Source: Calocera cornea HHB12733
Lineage: Eukaryota > Basidiomycota > Dacrymycetes > Dacrymycetales > Dacrymycetaceae
Assembly (NCBI GenBank): GCA_001632435.1
Contig: KV424016.1
Location: forward strand, 55,577-119,576
Direction of reading: 5' to 3'
DNA: 64,000 bases
The position numbers and the translations under genes were made by a program. The notes beneath the pieces were generated by a model. The model ran no database searches. It was not told the origin of the DNA and worked only from the letters and a program-made list of their open reading frames with translations. Position 1 is the first letter of the stretch; every line of letters begins with the position of its first letter. Below, piece by piece: positions 45,999 through 58,508 of the stretch.

Positions 45999-48900
45999 AT
46001 GGTGCGTGTTATCGTTCTGGTAGACGAGTGCGCAGCTGACCATTGAGCGATTAGGCAAAGAAGGACGAGAAGAAACCCCAAGCGGATAGGCCGTACTATA
46101 TGGCAGAGGACGCAGACGAGGACAACGTCGTACCCTCCGGTACTGACGGCGGCAAGGAGAAGGATGATGACGTGCAAGAGGTTGAGCTGGGGAGCATCAG
46201 GACGAACCCGGGGATCAGTGCGCTTTCCCAGGCCTTCGTCCCCAAAACTCGGCAGCTAACAGCCAGTCAGATTACGCCGAGTACCAAGCAACAGGCAAAG
46301 GCCTGCTCTCCTCCGCTCGCGTTACTCCCGACGGGCGCATCGTCATCTCGCTGCACCTGAACCAGGCGCTGCCCGACCTCCCAAAGGACTACGCCAACCC
46401 CGTCGCGGAGGCTTCCATCGACACCTCAGCCTCCCCGCATGTCCCCGCCCTCAGCATCGTCATAATGATCGTCGGATCCAGGGGCGATGTGCAGCCGTAT
46501 GTCGCCCTCGCTCTTGGGTTGATGGCCGAGGGGCATAGGGTCAGGATCGCGACGCATGGGACGTTCGAGGGGCTCGTGAGGGACGCGGGGGTCGAGTTCT
46601 TCAATTCGGGTGGGGATCCAGCAGAGCTCATGAGCTACATGGTGCGAAGTACGTCCTCCACTCTCCTATATATCATTCTGGCAATCGCGTACTGACACCT
46701 CTCATAGATCCAGGCCTCATCCCCGGATTCCAGTCGCTCACAAACGGCGACATCGGCAAGAAGCGGCGTATGTGTGCCGAGATGCTGGACGGGTTCTACG
46801 CCTCGCTCACCGCACCCGACGCCAAGACCAGGCGGCCCTTTGTTGCCGACGCGATCATTGCGAACCCGCCGTCGTTCGCGCATGTGCATGTCGCAGAGGC
46901 GCTCGGCCTGCCGCTGTTGATGTCGTTTAGTACGTCCCCGCGCATATATGCACCACCCGTTGCTAATGTCGGACAGCCATGCCGTGGTCCCCAACTGGTG
47001 CCTTCCCACATCCACTCGTGAACATCTCCACCTCCAACGCAGAGAAACAGCTCACCAACGTGCTGTCCTTCGCCCTCGCCGAGCTCCTAACCTGGCAAGG
47101 GTGAGTCCTTGGCCTATATATACCCCGCCCTTCCTTCTCTGACCCTACGAGACAGTCTGGGCGACGTAATAAACAAATTCCGTTCCTCCGCTTTGGGCCT
47201 CCCGCCCCTGTCGATCCGCTCCGGGGCCGGCGTCCTAGACAGGCTTAAGATCCCCTACACGTACTGTATCTCCCCTGGGCTCATCCCCAAGCCGCACGAC
47301 TGGACGAACTATATTGACTTGGCTGGGTTCTATTTCCTTGATTTGGCCAAGGGGTATGTCCCGGAGGAGGGGCTGAGAAAGTTCTTGGAGGAGGGGGAGC
47401 CGCCGATTTACATCGGGTGCGTTCGTTTTGTGCTTCACGAGGAGCACGAGCTGAGAGCAGTAATTGTTCAGATTCGGCTCGGTCCCAGTTGAAGACCCTA
47501 CGGGTCTAACCAGTACGCCCTTTCCCTATCCAAACCAGTACCTGGCTGACCCGGGGCACAGATCTCATCTTTGAAGCGACCAAGCAAGCGGGCGTGCGCG
47601 CGCTCGTCTCCGCTGGCTGGGGCGGGCTCGGCTCAGGCCCGCTGCCCTCACACATTTTCATCCTCGGCAACGTCCCGCACGACTGGCTCTTCTCCCGCTG
47701 CTCCATCGTCTGCCACCACGGCGGTGCCGGCACAGCTGCCGCTGGACTTAGGGCAGGCAGGCCAACGATCGTGGTGCCGTGGTTTGGGGACCAGCTGTTC
47801 TGGGGCCAGATGATCGAGCGGCAGGGGGCGGGGCCGGCGCCTATCCCCGGGAGGGAGCTGTCAGTCGAGAAGCTGAGGGTTGCGATCGAGTTTTGTAAGA
47901 GTGACGGTGTGAGGGCCGCGGCGGAGGAGGTGGGAGAGCAGATTCGATCTGAAGTGGGTACACGTGGAGCAACGTCGGAATGAATTTGCTCATGTGGCAC
48001 AACAGGATGGGGTGCACAACGGGGTGGAGTCCTTCCATCGGCATCTGCCGCTCTTGAACATGAGGTACGCTGAGCTCCCTGTTGTGCCTTTGCCAATCGC
48101 TGATCGTACACCAGGTGTGACTTGGTGCCATCTCGCGTGGCGGTCTGGTGGTCAGACGAATACGTGAGTACCCTCCCAACGAAACGGGATCGCCGCGACT
48201 GACGCGATATTCAGTGTCTGCGTATGTCAGCATTCGCGGCCCAAGTGCTAACCGATGCGAAGCAAGTGGAGATCAGGAAACTGGAGTTACATCGTGAGCC
48301 GCCATGCAGCTCTGCCACTGAACGACGCGTCTCATCAAGTGTGCATAGGTCCGAAGGAATATAGCACACGGAAGGTGGCCAAGGATCCTATCACGGGCGG
48401 CGCTACGGCGATCTTCTGGACCGTCACGCATTACTACGGCAGTATCGCTCAAATATTCTAGTCAGTGCCTCGTCTTGCCTCCCATGGATCCTCTGACATC
48501 AGCTATCTCAGCTCACCGGTTAAAGGCATCATCAATACCTACACTGCGATACCCAAAGGTGAGGACATCCTAGACCCTATCTTCCCGGTCTGACGCTTTC
48601 TTTTAGGAATCATGAATATTATATCAAATGTCCATGAAGGCTTCCAAAACCTTCCTACGCTATATGGCTCAGAAGTGAGAAAACCGGGCAAGATCACCGA
48701 TATTAGGAGTGGGGTGGAAGAAGGAGCGAAGAGCCTGTTCTATGGATGCACGTAACTTCATGATCAGATCACTATGCCTTACTGACTTCCGTGAAGATTA
48801 TGATGCAATCACCGGATTAGTGAAAGAACCGGTGAAAGGCGCTGAGAAAGAGGTTAGCCGCGCCATGATTTTCCCACTCGACTCGCATCACTGACTTTGT

Positions 48901-49577
48901 TTAGGGATTCTTGGGCTTCCTCAAAGGGTCTGGACGAAGCTGTATGTCTGCCTGATCAGCTACTGAGCATGACTTAACAATTTGGCCATAGACGCAAATG
49001 CAACTTTACGTCCTGCCGCGGGTAAGCCTCACTGCCCACAAGAGGACAGGGGAGCTTTCCTAATACGCATTCACCAGGCATCTTGGGCATGATCGCCCAT
49101 CCGATGGCTGGAGCCTGGGCATCTATGCAGACCACCATGGGGAAGCGGACAGACACTTCCCGAATTCGGACACGCCAGCAGGAGGGCCAAGCTGCTGTAA
49201 AGGAAAGCAGGGAAGAGGAACGCCGTGCCGTCCTGGCCCGATTTGCTGAGTTGAAGAAGGACACTGAGACGAGACGAAGGGCATTGTTGGAGGAGGGGGA
49301 GAAGATGCTCAAGGACGGCGGTCTCGGAGTCGATGGGCAACCTTTGCAAGACGAACAGGACGGGACTGGCAAACAGGCTGAGGGAGGCTCACAGCCCCCG
49401 AAATCGGATGAGAACAAGCCTATTCAGAAGCCGGCATTACCTCCGAGACCGCAGACGTCTAACCCTGCTGAAGCTGACGAACAATTTGACCGCGACACAG
49501 AGATTGCTAAGCAGATCTCTTTAGCGGAGCAGCGAGGTTACGAGCGTGGACTGGCTCTTGCTCAGCAGAAGTCATGA
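45999..49577 (+). CDS. Sterol 3-beta-glucosyltransferase-like protein (GT1 family)
   Basis: Predicted UDP-sugar-dependent glycosyltransferase of the UGT80/Atg26-related type. The first exon appears to be the ATG alone (45999-46001), followed by a GTGCGT donor and [19 protein letters not shown]. Motifs in order: [18 protein letters not shown], the N-terminal GT28-like [60 protein letters not shown], and the UDP-binding [17 protein letters not shown] with [11 protein letters not shown]. After the catalytic part come [24 protein letters not shown] and a charged coiled-coil tail, with a UIM-like ending ([15 protein letters not shown]). There are at least ten exons; small exon borders near 46222-46270 and 47500-48600 are approximate. 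No PH or GRAM domain was seen, unlike Atg26. Confidence 0.88.
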
Positions 49578-50178
49578 TGCCCGAACCCTTGAAGGGCTTA
49601 TATGCGTTTGTTCATTTGATCCAATGTGAACTAGTTATATGTACAACAAGAACGAGTGCCCACTGCTGAAGCGATGGCCATTTATGACCCATTGCCCCCA
49701 CGTCTTGGGCCATTTCGACAGCCAGTGCGAGCTTCGCCGTGCTTAGTACCCGCTGCCAATTGATTAGAATGAAAGGAGGATATCGTCTGATAGAAAGAGA
49801 AGGCATCAGACCGCGTGATGACGCGTCTGCTATTTGGGGGAAGAAGCCAAAATCCTAACGACCCAATAAGCGAGTTCCACCCCGGGTTTCGGAAACTAGA
49901 CGCTCAGGCTTCAATGAAAAAGAAAGAAAGTAAAGCGACAGCAATTACTGCTCAGGTTACAGGAAGACACGGACTATTTGGCTTCGGCTCCGATGATGCC
50001 TTTACTCGCGAGCCGCATCTTTCTCTTCGACCCTCGCTTCGAGACAAGACTGGTATGCTATACATGCTGCTACTTGAGACACATACCCGTAGTGTTGCTC
50101 GGACGGATGCGATCTTGCCTCTGCATATGAGCTGGGTCGGCTGTTCCGCCGTTGCCTCTCACTTCTACATGGCAGCTG
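49578..50178. other. Intergenic region before the PL14 gene
   Basis: 601 bp between two co-directional genes. No other gene or TATA box was recognised. Confidence 0.4.
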
Positions 50179-51637
50179 ATGCAACTCGTGGCGCGCCTTC
50201 TGCTGCTCTACGCGTTCACATTATTGGCCCAATCCAGCATCGGATATGAACTTGAGATTCCTCTCAGTGGGGACGTATCACCTTTACTGGAGAGCGTGCT
50301 GCAGATCCTGCCATGGCCAACCGGACCCGCTTCAGCGTCCACCACGGCGGCCACGACGACGGCCACACCAACACCAACACCAACCTCAGCATACAATGCT
50401 ACGACAGCACAATCCACGCCTACAGAGACCGACTCGGTCTACCCGATAATATGGACCATGCCTACGCACATGACCAACCTAAGCAGCTGGAACGTGACCA
50501 ACTCCGGCGACGGACGCAAGAACCTCAAGATCGTCAGCTCGATACCGCTCTCTGCATACGCACCATCGTCCACGTCATCGTCGAACCCAACTCCAGCTCC
50601 AGTCCCGCTACCCGAAGGTGCCGAGATTTTCGTCTCCCCCCTTCGTCGCTCCCATCCCAAGTCCAGCCCGCCCTCCCTCCTGCGCATCACCTACCCCGCC
50701 CACTCCTCCGACCCCTCCCTCTCCCCCATCGGCGGCACAGACTTCTACGCCACCCCTCTCCCCCTCTCCCCCGCCACGAGCGTCACTCTCTCCTACTCCG
50801 TCTTCTTCCCTTACGACTTCGACTTTGTGAGAGGCGGAAAGCTGCCCGGGCTGTATGGCGGGGAGTATGAATGCTCGGCGGGGAGGAGCGCGGAATGGTG
50901 CTGGAGCTCGAGGTTGATGTGGAGGAGGGAAGGCGCGGGGGAGCTCTATCTCGTACGTCGTCTCCCCCACCCACTTCCATACACTGACTGACTATGAGAC
51001 GGTGCAGTACGCCCCCAAAGTAGCGCAAACGGCTGCCCTGTGCTCCACTCCACCCCTCACGATCTGCGACTCGGCGGACGGGCAGTCCATCGGCCGCGGG
51101 TCGTTCAATTTCACCCGCGGTGGGTGGACCGAAGTGCGGCAGACTGTGGTACTCAATACTCCTGGGGAGTGGGATGGCGCCTTCGAGCTATGGGCGGATG
51201 GCAAGCTGGTTATCCAGGCTGAGGGGGTGTATTGGAGGAATACGGTGCCAGACGGGGACGACTGGGACGATGGGATGGACGCGGACGGAGACGATGACAG
51301 AGAGGGAGGAGAGGGCGGAGAGAGTGCAGGTGAGGCAGGAGTTGGAGTCGGAGGGTTGCTCGACCAGCTCGGCGGGCTGTTGCTAGAGATGCCTTCCTCT
51401 CCCTACCAGAACTTTCTCCTCTGACCCGCCTCTCCTCTCGGCAACCTTACTGTTGCATCAGCCTCATGCGAGCAGCTTCCTCGCATGGAGACACGCACCA
51501 CGACTGCGCCGGACGAACCCGTCGGATTCTCTGGCATCTTCTTCTCGACGTTCTTTGGTGGTTCGGGCCCAGAGTGGGAGACGCAGGTCGAGACGCACGC
51601 GTGGTTCAAGGACTTCGAGCTGGTCGTCGACTACTGA
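50179..51637 (+). CDS. Secreted PL14 polysaccharide lyase (alginate/glucuronan lyase-like)
   Basis: Exons 50179-50952, 51008-51329 and 51462-51637 sum to 1272 nt, 423 residues. The chosen Met gives MQLVARLLLLYAFTLLAQSS, a signal peptide; an in-frame Met 27 bp upstream is the alternative. A Thr/Pro-rich linker follows (residues 45-90). The PL14 core is clear: VTLSYSVFFPYDFDFVRGGKLPGLYGG, WCWSSRLMWRREGAGELYLYAP, GGWTEVRQTVVLNTPG, GAFELWADGKLVI, and SGIFFSTFFGGSGPEWET with FKDFELVVDY at the end. An acidic D/E/G stretch interrupts the domain before the last intron. Probably acts outside the cell on uronic-acid polymers; the exact substrate is not readable. Confidence 0.9.
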
Positions 51638-51800
51638 AAGCTTATCACTCTGATTACGTAGCCATATTAGGCATGCTGATACAACGGTCAGTCATAAATC
51701 CACGATAGCCATTTCGAGGCAACATGGGCTATCGCGGACCTGGCATTGTCCGAAGAACGGACTGAAAACAGCGGAAGTGGTCCCTAGCCCGCGCGCAAGC

Positions 51801-51856
51801 CACCTGACCCTCACAGCTCCCGTCCCTAATCCGCGTCGGGGGCGCATGCCGCCCCC
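51801..51856 (+). repeat. Left terminal inverted repeat, 56 bp
   Basis: Begins CACCTGACCCTCACAGCTCC and matches the reverse complement of 63945-64000 base for base over 56 positions; similarity stops after the C-run (ATCACG here, GACGCG at the other end). Confidence 0.97.
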
Positions 51857-52075
51857 ATCACGAACCCTTGCTGAAACGCGCGGGAAGTGATTCCAGCCAT
51901 ATTCCAGGCGCCAGCCCCCGCCCTTGATCCAGGGCTTGCCCCACCCGGAAGCGTATCTCCGTCAACGACCTACTTTGCCAGTTTGATTGCTTGCCCCGCG
52001 GTCTCTCTAGTTCTAGCTCCAATTCTATTCACGTGGGTATACCTTCACCACCCCCTCTGGCTCTTGCTCTAGGCC

Positions 52076-52433
<358 letters not shown>

Positions 52434-52636
52434 TAGATCTAGATCGAGATCCCTAGCGTGATTGGAATCGATTGAACTCAAAATATGCTTCCCCCCTCGG
52501 TCGCTGCTCACGTGACGGCGCGTGCCTCCCGCGCTTAACACTCGGCTTCGCTCCCAGGCGCGATGTGATATAGCACCGATTCCCCCTGGCTTGCCCTTGA
52601 TTATTTCCCTGCGCGGTAGTCTTCCTCAACTCGATC

Positions 52637-55600
52637 ATGTCCTCTCCCAGTGCCTCTCGCTCCTCTTCTTCTCGATCTAGGACTAGTGCCAGCTCTCGCG
52701 CTCTGAAGCTCAATGTCGCGCCCTCGCTCACCGAGTACAAGCGCAAGGCGCCGCGCGACCTCGTCTCCATGGACTTGTTCGCCTACGCGCGCTCCCAAGC
52801 GGCGCGCGCCCACGCGAAAGCCGGTGCCCATGCCCCTACATCCCCAGGGAAGTACACAAGAAGGCCATATACCTACTCCCTGAAGGCTCTGCGCGAGCGT
52901 CAAGGTCTAGAGCAAGCGCAGAGGGCACGCGACTTGCAAGGTTCGTCCGCTCCTCTTCCATACCACCGGACCCCTCACTCGTCTCTGTACTCTTGCAGCG
53001 GACAGCAACTTGGCTCGAGCCACCCAGTTTCTCTCTGACACGTACGGCACGCGTTACGCTGGTCTCCAGACCCCGCTACCGGACGATGACACACCTCCGG
53101 CGGCCTTATCCACGGAAGACTGGGATGCCGACTGGGTGGATGATGAAGATCAGGTGGCTGTTCAGGCCCTGTGGTCTCAGCTCGCGTGCGCCCCTTTCTA
53201 GAGCTAGCTCTAGAACTCGCGCTGACCCCCTCCCGCCAGGCACGAACCACGGGGTCACGCCCCCGGGCGGGGCGCTCATGCCCGCCGACTTCGAGAAGCG
53301 GATTCCCGTTGGAAAGCCGAAGCTCCGGCCCTCGCACGGGCCCTGCTTCAACATCGGCACAACGCACTCGGACATACAGCGACGGAGCCGCAGACTGCTG
53401 CTGGGGTGACGAGCACCCTACTCATCATTGGTCTAAGCGGTGCGCGTCTAGCTCTAGACCTAGCGCTGTCATGCTCATGCGATCTAGGTGTCAGGCAGCA
53501 GGTGTTCAGCTGCGTGAGTGCTGCCGAGAGCATTCTGGTGCACCTGGCTCGACGCGGGCTGGTGGCATGTACGCCAGAACGGCCGGAGAGCGCCTTTACG
53601 GTCGAGGTCTTGGATCTCCTGCACGCCGCACGGTTGCGTGCATACGTCTCCCACGAGGCGTTCGCTCGGATTCTCTGTGATCTGCATGGGGTCAGTCCAG
53701 TCATCTAGAACTAGAACGAGTCCTCACCGGTGCTGCAGATCCCATACCGGAAGGTGCTCAGACAGCAGCTGTCTAACGCGTATGACGCGTACGTCCTCAT
53801 ATTGCTTGAGCGCCGCCGACTCCTTCGAGATGCCTTTGGCCAAAACACTCCTAATTGGCGCCTGCTGAACGCATGCTCGGCCTGTGATTATCGCGTGAGT
53901 CTAACCCTCCTTCTCATCTGTTGATACCAATCTAGATCTAGCTCGAGGACGAGCCCCAGCTGCCCCATTCAAAACTTCTTGCAGCAGATGGCAACAACTC
54001 GTCCAAGCGTTTCGCCCGCGCGGGACACCAGGACGCACGGGTGTTTGAAAGCGACTATATCATCCCCACGGAAGAGGTCGACGAGTTCGAGGACGATGTT
54101 CATGGGCATCGGCGCAGGACGCAGGTAGGTGCCCTTGCCACTCCTAGGACGTGGTCTTGATCTAGATCTGGAGCAGAAGTCTAGCACACGAGCGGCTCCC
54201 GACATGGCCACGTCCGCAGCAGGTTCTGACACCGCGTGTACCCAGAAGTGGAAGACCTTCCAGGCGAAGGATCACGCGTCCCACTGGATGGATGGGTTGC
54301 ATGAGACCGGCAATTTCCTCTGTGTCTGCCGCCACGGCTTCGTCCTCTACTCGGTGGATATGGTCAAGTCGGGCGAACTGTGCGTAACCTTACCTTGGTG
54401 TTTGATGGCGGCTGCTCTAGCTCGAGCTCTAGAGCGAAATACCCTATCTCGTGCCTGCGCAAGCTCTTGCAAGTTTACGGCTCCGACCTCGCACTGGGAT
54501 ATGACATTGGCTGTGCGCACTCGGGCACGGTGTCGCGTAGCCAAATCGGCAGTCTCGCTCAGTCTCAAAAACTCCGGTTCTATGTCGGGGCATTCCATGG
54601 TTATGCCCACAACCGCCGGTGCCAATTGGGCTTCCATCCCAGGTTCCTCACGACCGCCGGTCTAGAGGACTTTGAAACGAATGAGCGCTTGTTCTCCAAG
54701 CAGAACTTGACCGCCCATCTTTTCCGACACTCCTCTACCTATCATCGACATCTCACTCTCGACTTTTTCTGGACGAGGTGGGATGAGGATCGACGCGCCA
54801 GCCTTGGTATGCATGTCTCCCGTTCGGGTTCTAGATCTAGAGCTAGCTGCTGACTCCTGGTTCAGCGGACTGGCTGTACGACAAGTATCGGCAAGCGCTC
54901 GAGATCGTGCGGTCTACGGCCCCCGAGGTTGAGCGCATTCAGTCTGATCACACCATCTCCGACGACGACTTTCTTGGATTCTTGGAGGAAGAGAAGTCCT
55001 ACCTCCACCGACTTCAACATGAACCCGAATCCGAGGTTCTCAGCTTCAAATATCTGGAAACCCTCAAGGCGCTCAATGCAGAAGAGTACGGCCTCCCTCC
55101 CTATGTCCACCTCAACTCACTCACTCTAGCTCTAGATCCAAGCTCAAGAACACGCAAATGGACGCGTTCTATGTCGCCAGTGCTGACCACTTTCCCGATC
55201 TCTCCGTTGATGAAGCCCAACGTGCGCGACAGCGCGACTATTTGACTGTGGTCCACGCCATCCATCGCTACAATCAGCTTGCTGTGTACTACGAAAACCA
55301 GCTCCAAACCGAACGCTGGACTCCCGAATGCCCCGAGTGGCAAACTACCGAAGCCGACCTCGGTCGTCGCGCGTACAATACTGCGCTTGACCATCTCGAA
55401 GCTCTTGTGGTTCAACGGCTGTTCGAGATGGAGAAGATGAGCTTGAGAGGGACCGGTATGCTCTAGCTCTAGATCTCGCTCTAGACCGGGAGCACTGATC
55501 GGTGAGTAGGATATGCCCTCCGAACTCACCTCGCCAAGGCACTCCGGGAGCGGAGCGAGGCCATTCGCAACGCCTTACAACGGTACAATAATCTTGCCCG

Positions 55601-56243
55601 AGACCTAAAACCGCCGCGAGCCACCCTCTCGTTCCAGGAAGTTGTTGACTACAGCTTTCTATCGGAGTTCACCCTTCTCCGACACTCACGGGAAGATATC
55701 CGGTCGAAACGGTGGTCAGACCCGTTCGTACGGGAGACCACCGTCAAATGGCTTCTGGTCCGTTGCGCTCGCACCGAGCTCAAGCGCTTGAACGTTGAGG
55801 TGCGACGGCTGTGGACCGCCATACACGACGAGCCCCAGGGGATGCTCAAGCGCATCCGGCAAGTTGATGAACAAGGTGATTGTCTTTTGGCTGCGGAGAT
55901 GTCGTCTGTGCTTGTTCGGCGTCTTCGCGTCGATGATATGCTCAAGCGTCGGCTCGAGCAGCTTTTCGCCTTGCCTGGGTTTTCTGGCCTCCGTTCCAAA
56001 GGTGTGCGCGTGCAGCCAGCACATGACCCACAGCGGGACCCGTCCGCAGAGCCAGAGCTAGATCTAGATGGAGAGCCAGCTGACATGCCTGAGCACCGTC
56101 TGGGTGATGATGCATGGCAGGTTAGCGGGTGGGATGACGGCGAAGACTTTGAGCAGGATGCTCGCGAGGAATTCGATCGTCTAGCTCTAGTGCTAGATAA
56201 CATTAGCATCGGCACGCCTGACCCCGAGTTGAACCATAACTGA
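52637..56243 (+). CDS. KDZ transposase, intact
   Basis: Eleven exons (52637-52940, 52999-53185, 53240-53430, 53488-53690, 53739-53894, 53942-54124, 54177-54379, 54433-54806, 54866-55104, 55143-55455, 55510-56243) sum to 3087 nt, 1028 residues, no stop. Residues 1-30 are a Ser/Arg-rich lead. Family blocks in order: ILVHLARRGLVACTPERPES, YRKVLRQQLSNAYDAYV, NTPNWRLLNACSACDYRLED, ADGNNSSKRFARAG (likely first catalytic Asp), ACTQKWKTFQAKD, DETGNFL-type HETGNFLCVCRHGFVL, MVKSGELAKYPI, GYDIGCAHSGT (second Asp), YVGAFHGYAHNRRCQL, LEDFETNERLFSKQN (Glu), YHRHLTLDFFW, then a helical C-terminal region and acidic tail. It is expected to excise and insert the element using the terminal repeats. Nine of its ten introns carry a CTAG cluster. 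Confidence 0.94.
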
Positions 56244-58508
56244 GCATATTGCTCAAGACATCCTGTATTTGTAGTTCTCCGTATTCATGCTGGCCAGCCC
56301 ACCTTTTGCCTCGCGCAAGGCCTAACCTCTGTCTCTGCCCTGCTTCCTCAAGCCGCAAAGCCAAGCGGAGGAATGACCCGCAAAGCACGTTCCGAGGTTA
56401 TGCCGACAGGTAAGTAACCGTCCCCATCGGGGCTCTAGAGCTAGATCAAGACCTGGTAGCGCGCAATTTACCGGTCGCGAGCATCAGAACACGCTTTCAT
56501 CTCATGCTGGCGTGGAAACCCGATTTTACAGACAGTTTCCGATCCTCCAGAGACTTGAAAACCGCTTTTGGGAAGGTATGCGAACTCCACAGTGAGGCTC
56601 CCGTCGGGCCGAAGACGGGTGCCGTCCGCCTACACACATGCAGCAGAGCGCTATTTGCCCAGCGTGGTCCCCGTGAATACCCCTGATCCAGTTCTAGTTC
56701 TAGAAGACGTGGCCAGGCTGTGGATGATACCAACTGAGGCCCTTCCATGACGGTGCGGCTTCCGCACCCAGAAGCCAGATGCACTGACCGAATAATCATG
56801 CCGCTATTCCACTATGCGTGGGCGGAAGCTCCATCGGCACGGAGGAGCTCAAGCACTAGTATCCGGAGCCTGCCGCACAGCGTAGTCAAGTACACCTTTC
56901 TAACCGGATCTTCGCGACTTCCGCAGGCTTCCACCTTCCACGCGGGGAACACAGATGCTTCCCTGGCAACCAGAGGCGATTACAGGGTGCCGAACTGTTC
57001 ATCCATACACAAACGCATGATGGCTGAATGATCTCCTGCCCGATGGGTCGACAAATCTAGCTCTAGAGCCACATCGAGATCACGTATGCGGTACAAGTCT
57101 GGAAAATGACATCTGAACCGGAGAAGGCAGATACTTCCCGGAGGGCAACACCACGCGATTACAGGGTAGCGAACTGGGCATGAATATTCCACAAACCCCT
57201 TGTTTCCGAATGATCTCCTTCCCAATGGGTCGATAAATCTGGATCTAGAACCAGATCTAGAACCCGTATCCGGTACAAGTGCCGATCCTTGCATGCTTTT
57301 TCAGACAATGCGCAAAAGGCGATACGGTCCGGAAATAGGGGCAACGATGATGCCGAATGCAGTTCCAACACCACGGGCATGGGCCACACCTGTACTCGTG
57401 CCGAAATCCAGGAGTTCGCACATAAGCACTCAATCCAAGGTGAAATTACTAGATGGCATGGTTGCTGAGGGACGGCGGGATGACTAGCTCTGCCGGTGCG
57501 TGGTAACGGCTCGTCCGCGACGCCCAGAGGAAGACGGGCAGGAGGCAGCCCAATGTTCCAACACACACCGAGTAGCTCTAGATCTAGCACTTGTTCTAGG
57601 CGTCTTTCCGAGCGACTGTCGGCATGTTCCGCTGCAAAAGCAGCGCGCATCGGCACCACGGGTGAAGGGCACCGTGATGGGCAAGGGTTCGCTCTCCCAC
57701 GATCGTGCACAAACCTGAGAATTCATCCTCAATTGTATCGTCATACATCCGAAATTGAGCACTAGCTCTAGATCTAGACGGAGACCATGCGGTACACCTC
57801 TTGGCTGAGCAATCCAGGTGTAAAATGGGGTGCGAGATTTGGGGAGAAAGCACCCTCTCTTCCGCATCAGGGACATCGTCCCAGCACAAACCCCTGTGTA
57901 CGCGTGCAAGAACGGTGTTTCCTGCTCTTAAATTAGCACCCTTGATTCTGAAGCGGAGTTAGAAGCTCGTACACTCGCTTCGAAGCCCTGAATCTTGTTC
58001 CAGAACTTGCGACGAGCGGGTTGCGGCCTGCATGTATGGTCCGTGCGCCCGAGTGCTAGTGGCGGTGCTAAGGATCTTGCCCGCATATATCTGGCGCGTC
58101 GAGCTACCCTGTCCGACGGCATCGCTCGTCTGTTTATCCCCCCCTCCCCTCCTCCATTGTCACCTCCCCGCTCTGGGTCTAGCTCTAGATCTGGAGCCCT
58201 CCACGCCGCCCACACACATCCTCTCCCCTTCTCCCACTCGTACTCTGCACTCGGGGCTGTCGCCCTTGCTCACCTCCAACCTCTCGCTCACCTCCACCCC
58301 CACCCCCCGACTCACGCAGTCGCCCATCCTCCCCCCTCTTCCCGCCTTCCCGCCCGTAGAGCTCGAGCTCGCCGGCCGTTGCCCATACACACTCGCCCCG
58401 CCCCTCGTGCCCACGCGCGAGCAGACACCCTCCGACCTCGACTCGACCCACGCGTTCGTCTACTCGCCCACTCCCGGCCCTCTAGGTCTAGTCCTTGATC
58501 TAGTCGCC
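56244..58508. other. Transposon interior without a supported gene
   Basis: 2.3 kb between the transposase and the 540-residue gene. Open frames exist on both strands but none shows family character or consistent splicing. It holds about nine CTAG clusters and a tandem pair of about 180 bp. A degenerate minus-strand gene near 57480-57900 is possible but not supported. Confidence 0.5.
56960..57292 (+). repeat. Diverged tandem duplication, period about 180 bp
   Basis: CGATTACAGGGTGCCGAACTG near 56980 recurs as CGATTACAGGGTAGCGAACTG near 57160, followed in both copies by GAATGATCTCC, CCCAATGGGTCGA-like sequence, a CTAG cluster and a GTATxCGGTACAAGT stretch. The unit thus includes one CTAG cluster. 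Confidence 0.8.

Noticed and set aside
57484..57909. Possible minus-strand gene in the transposon
   Set aside because: CTAG clusters lie in intron-like positions, but I could not join exons into a frame with any family character.
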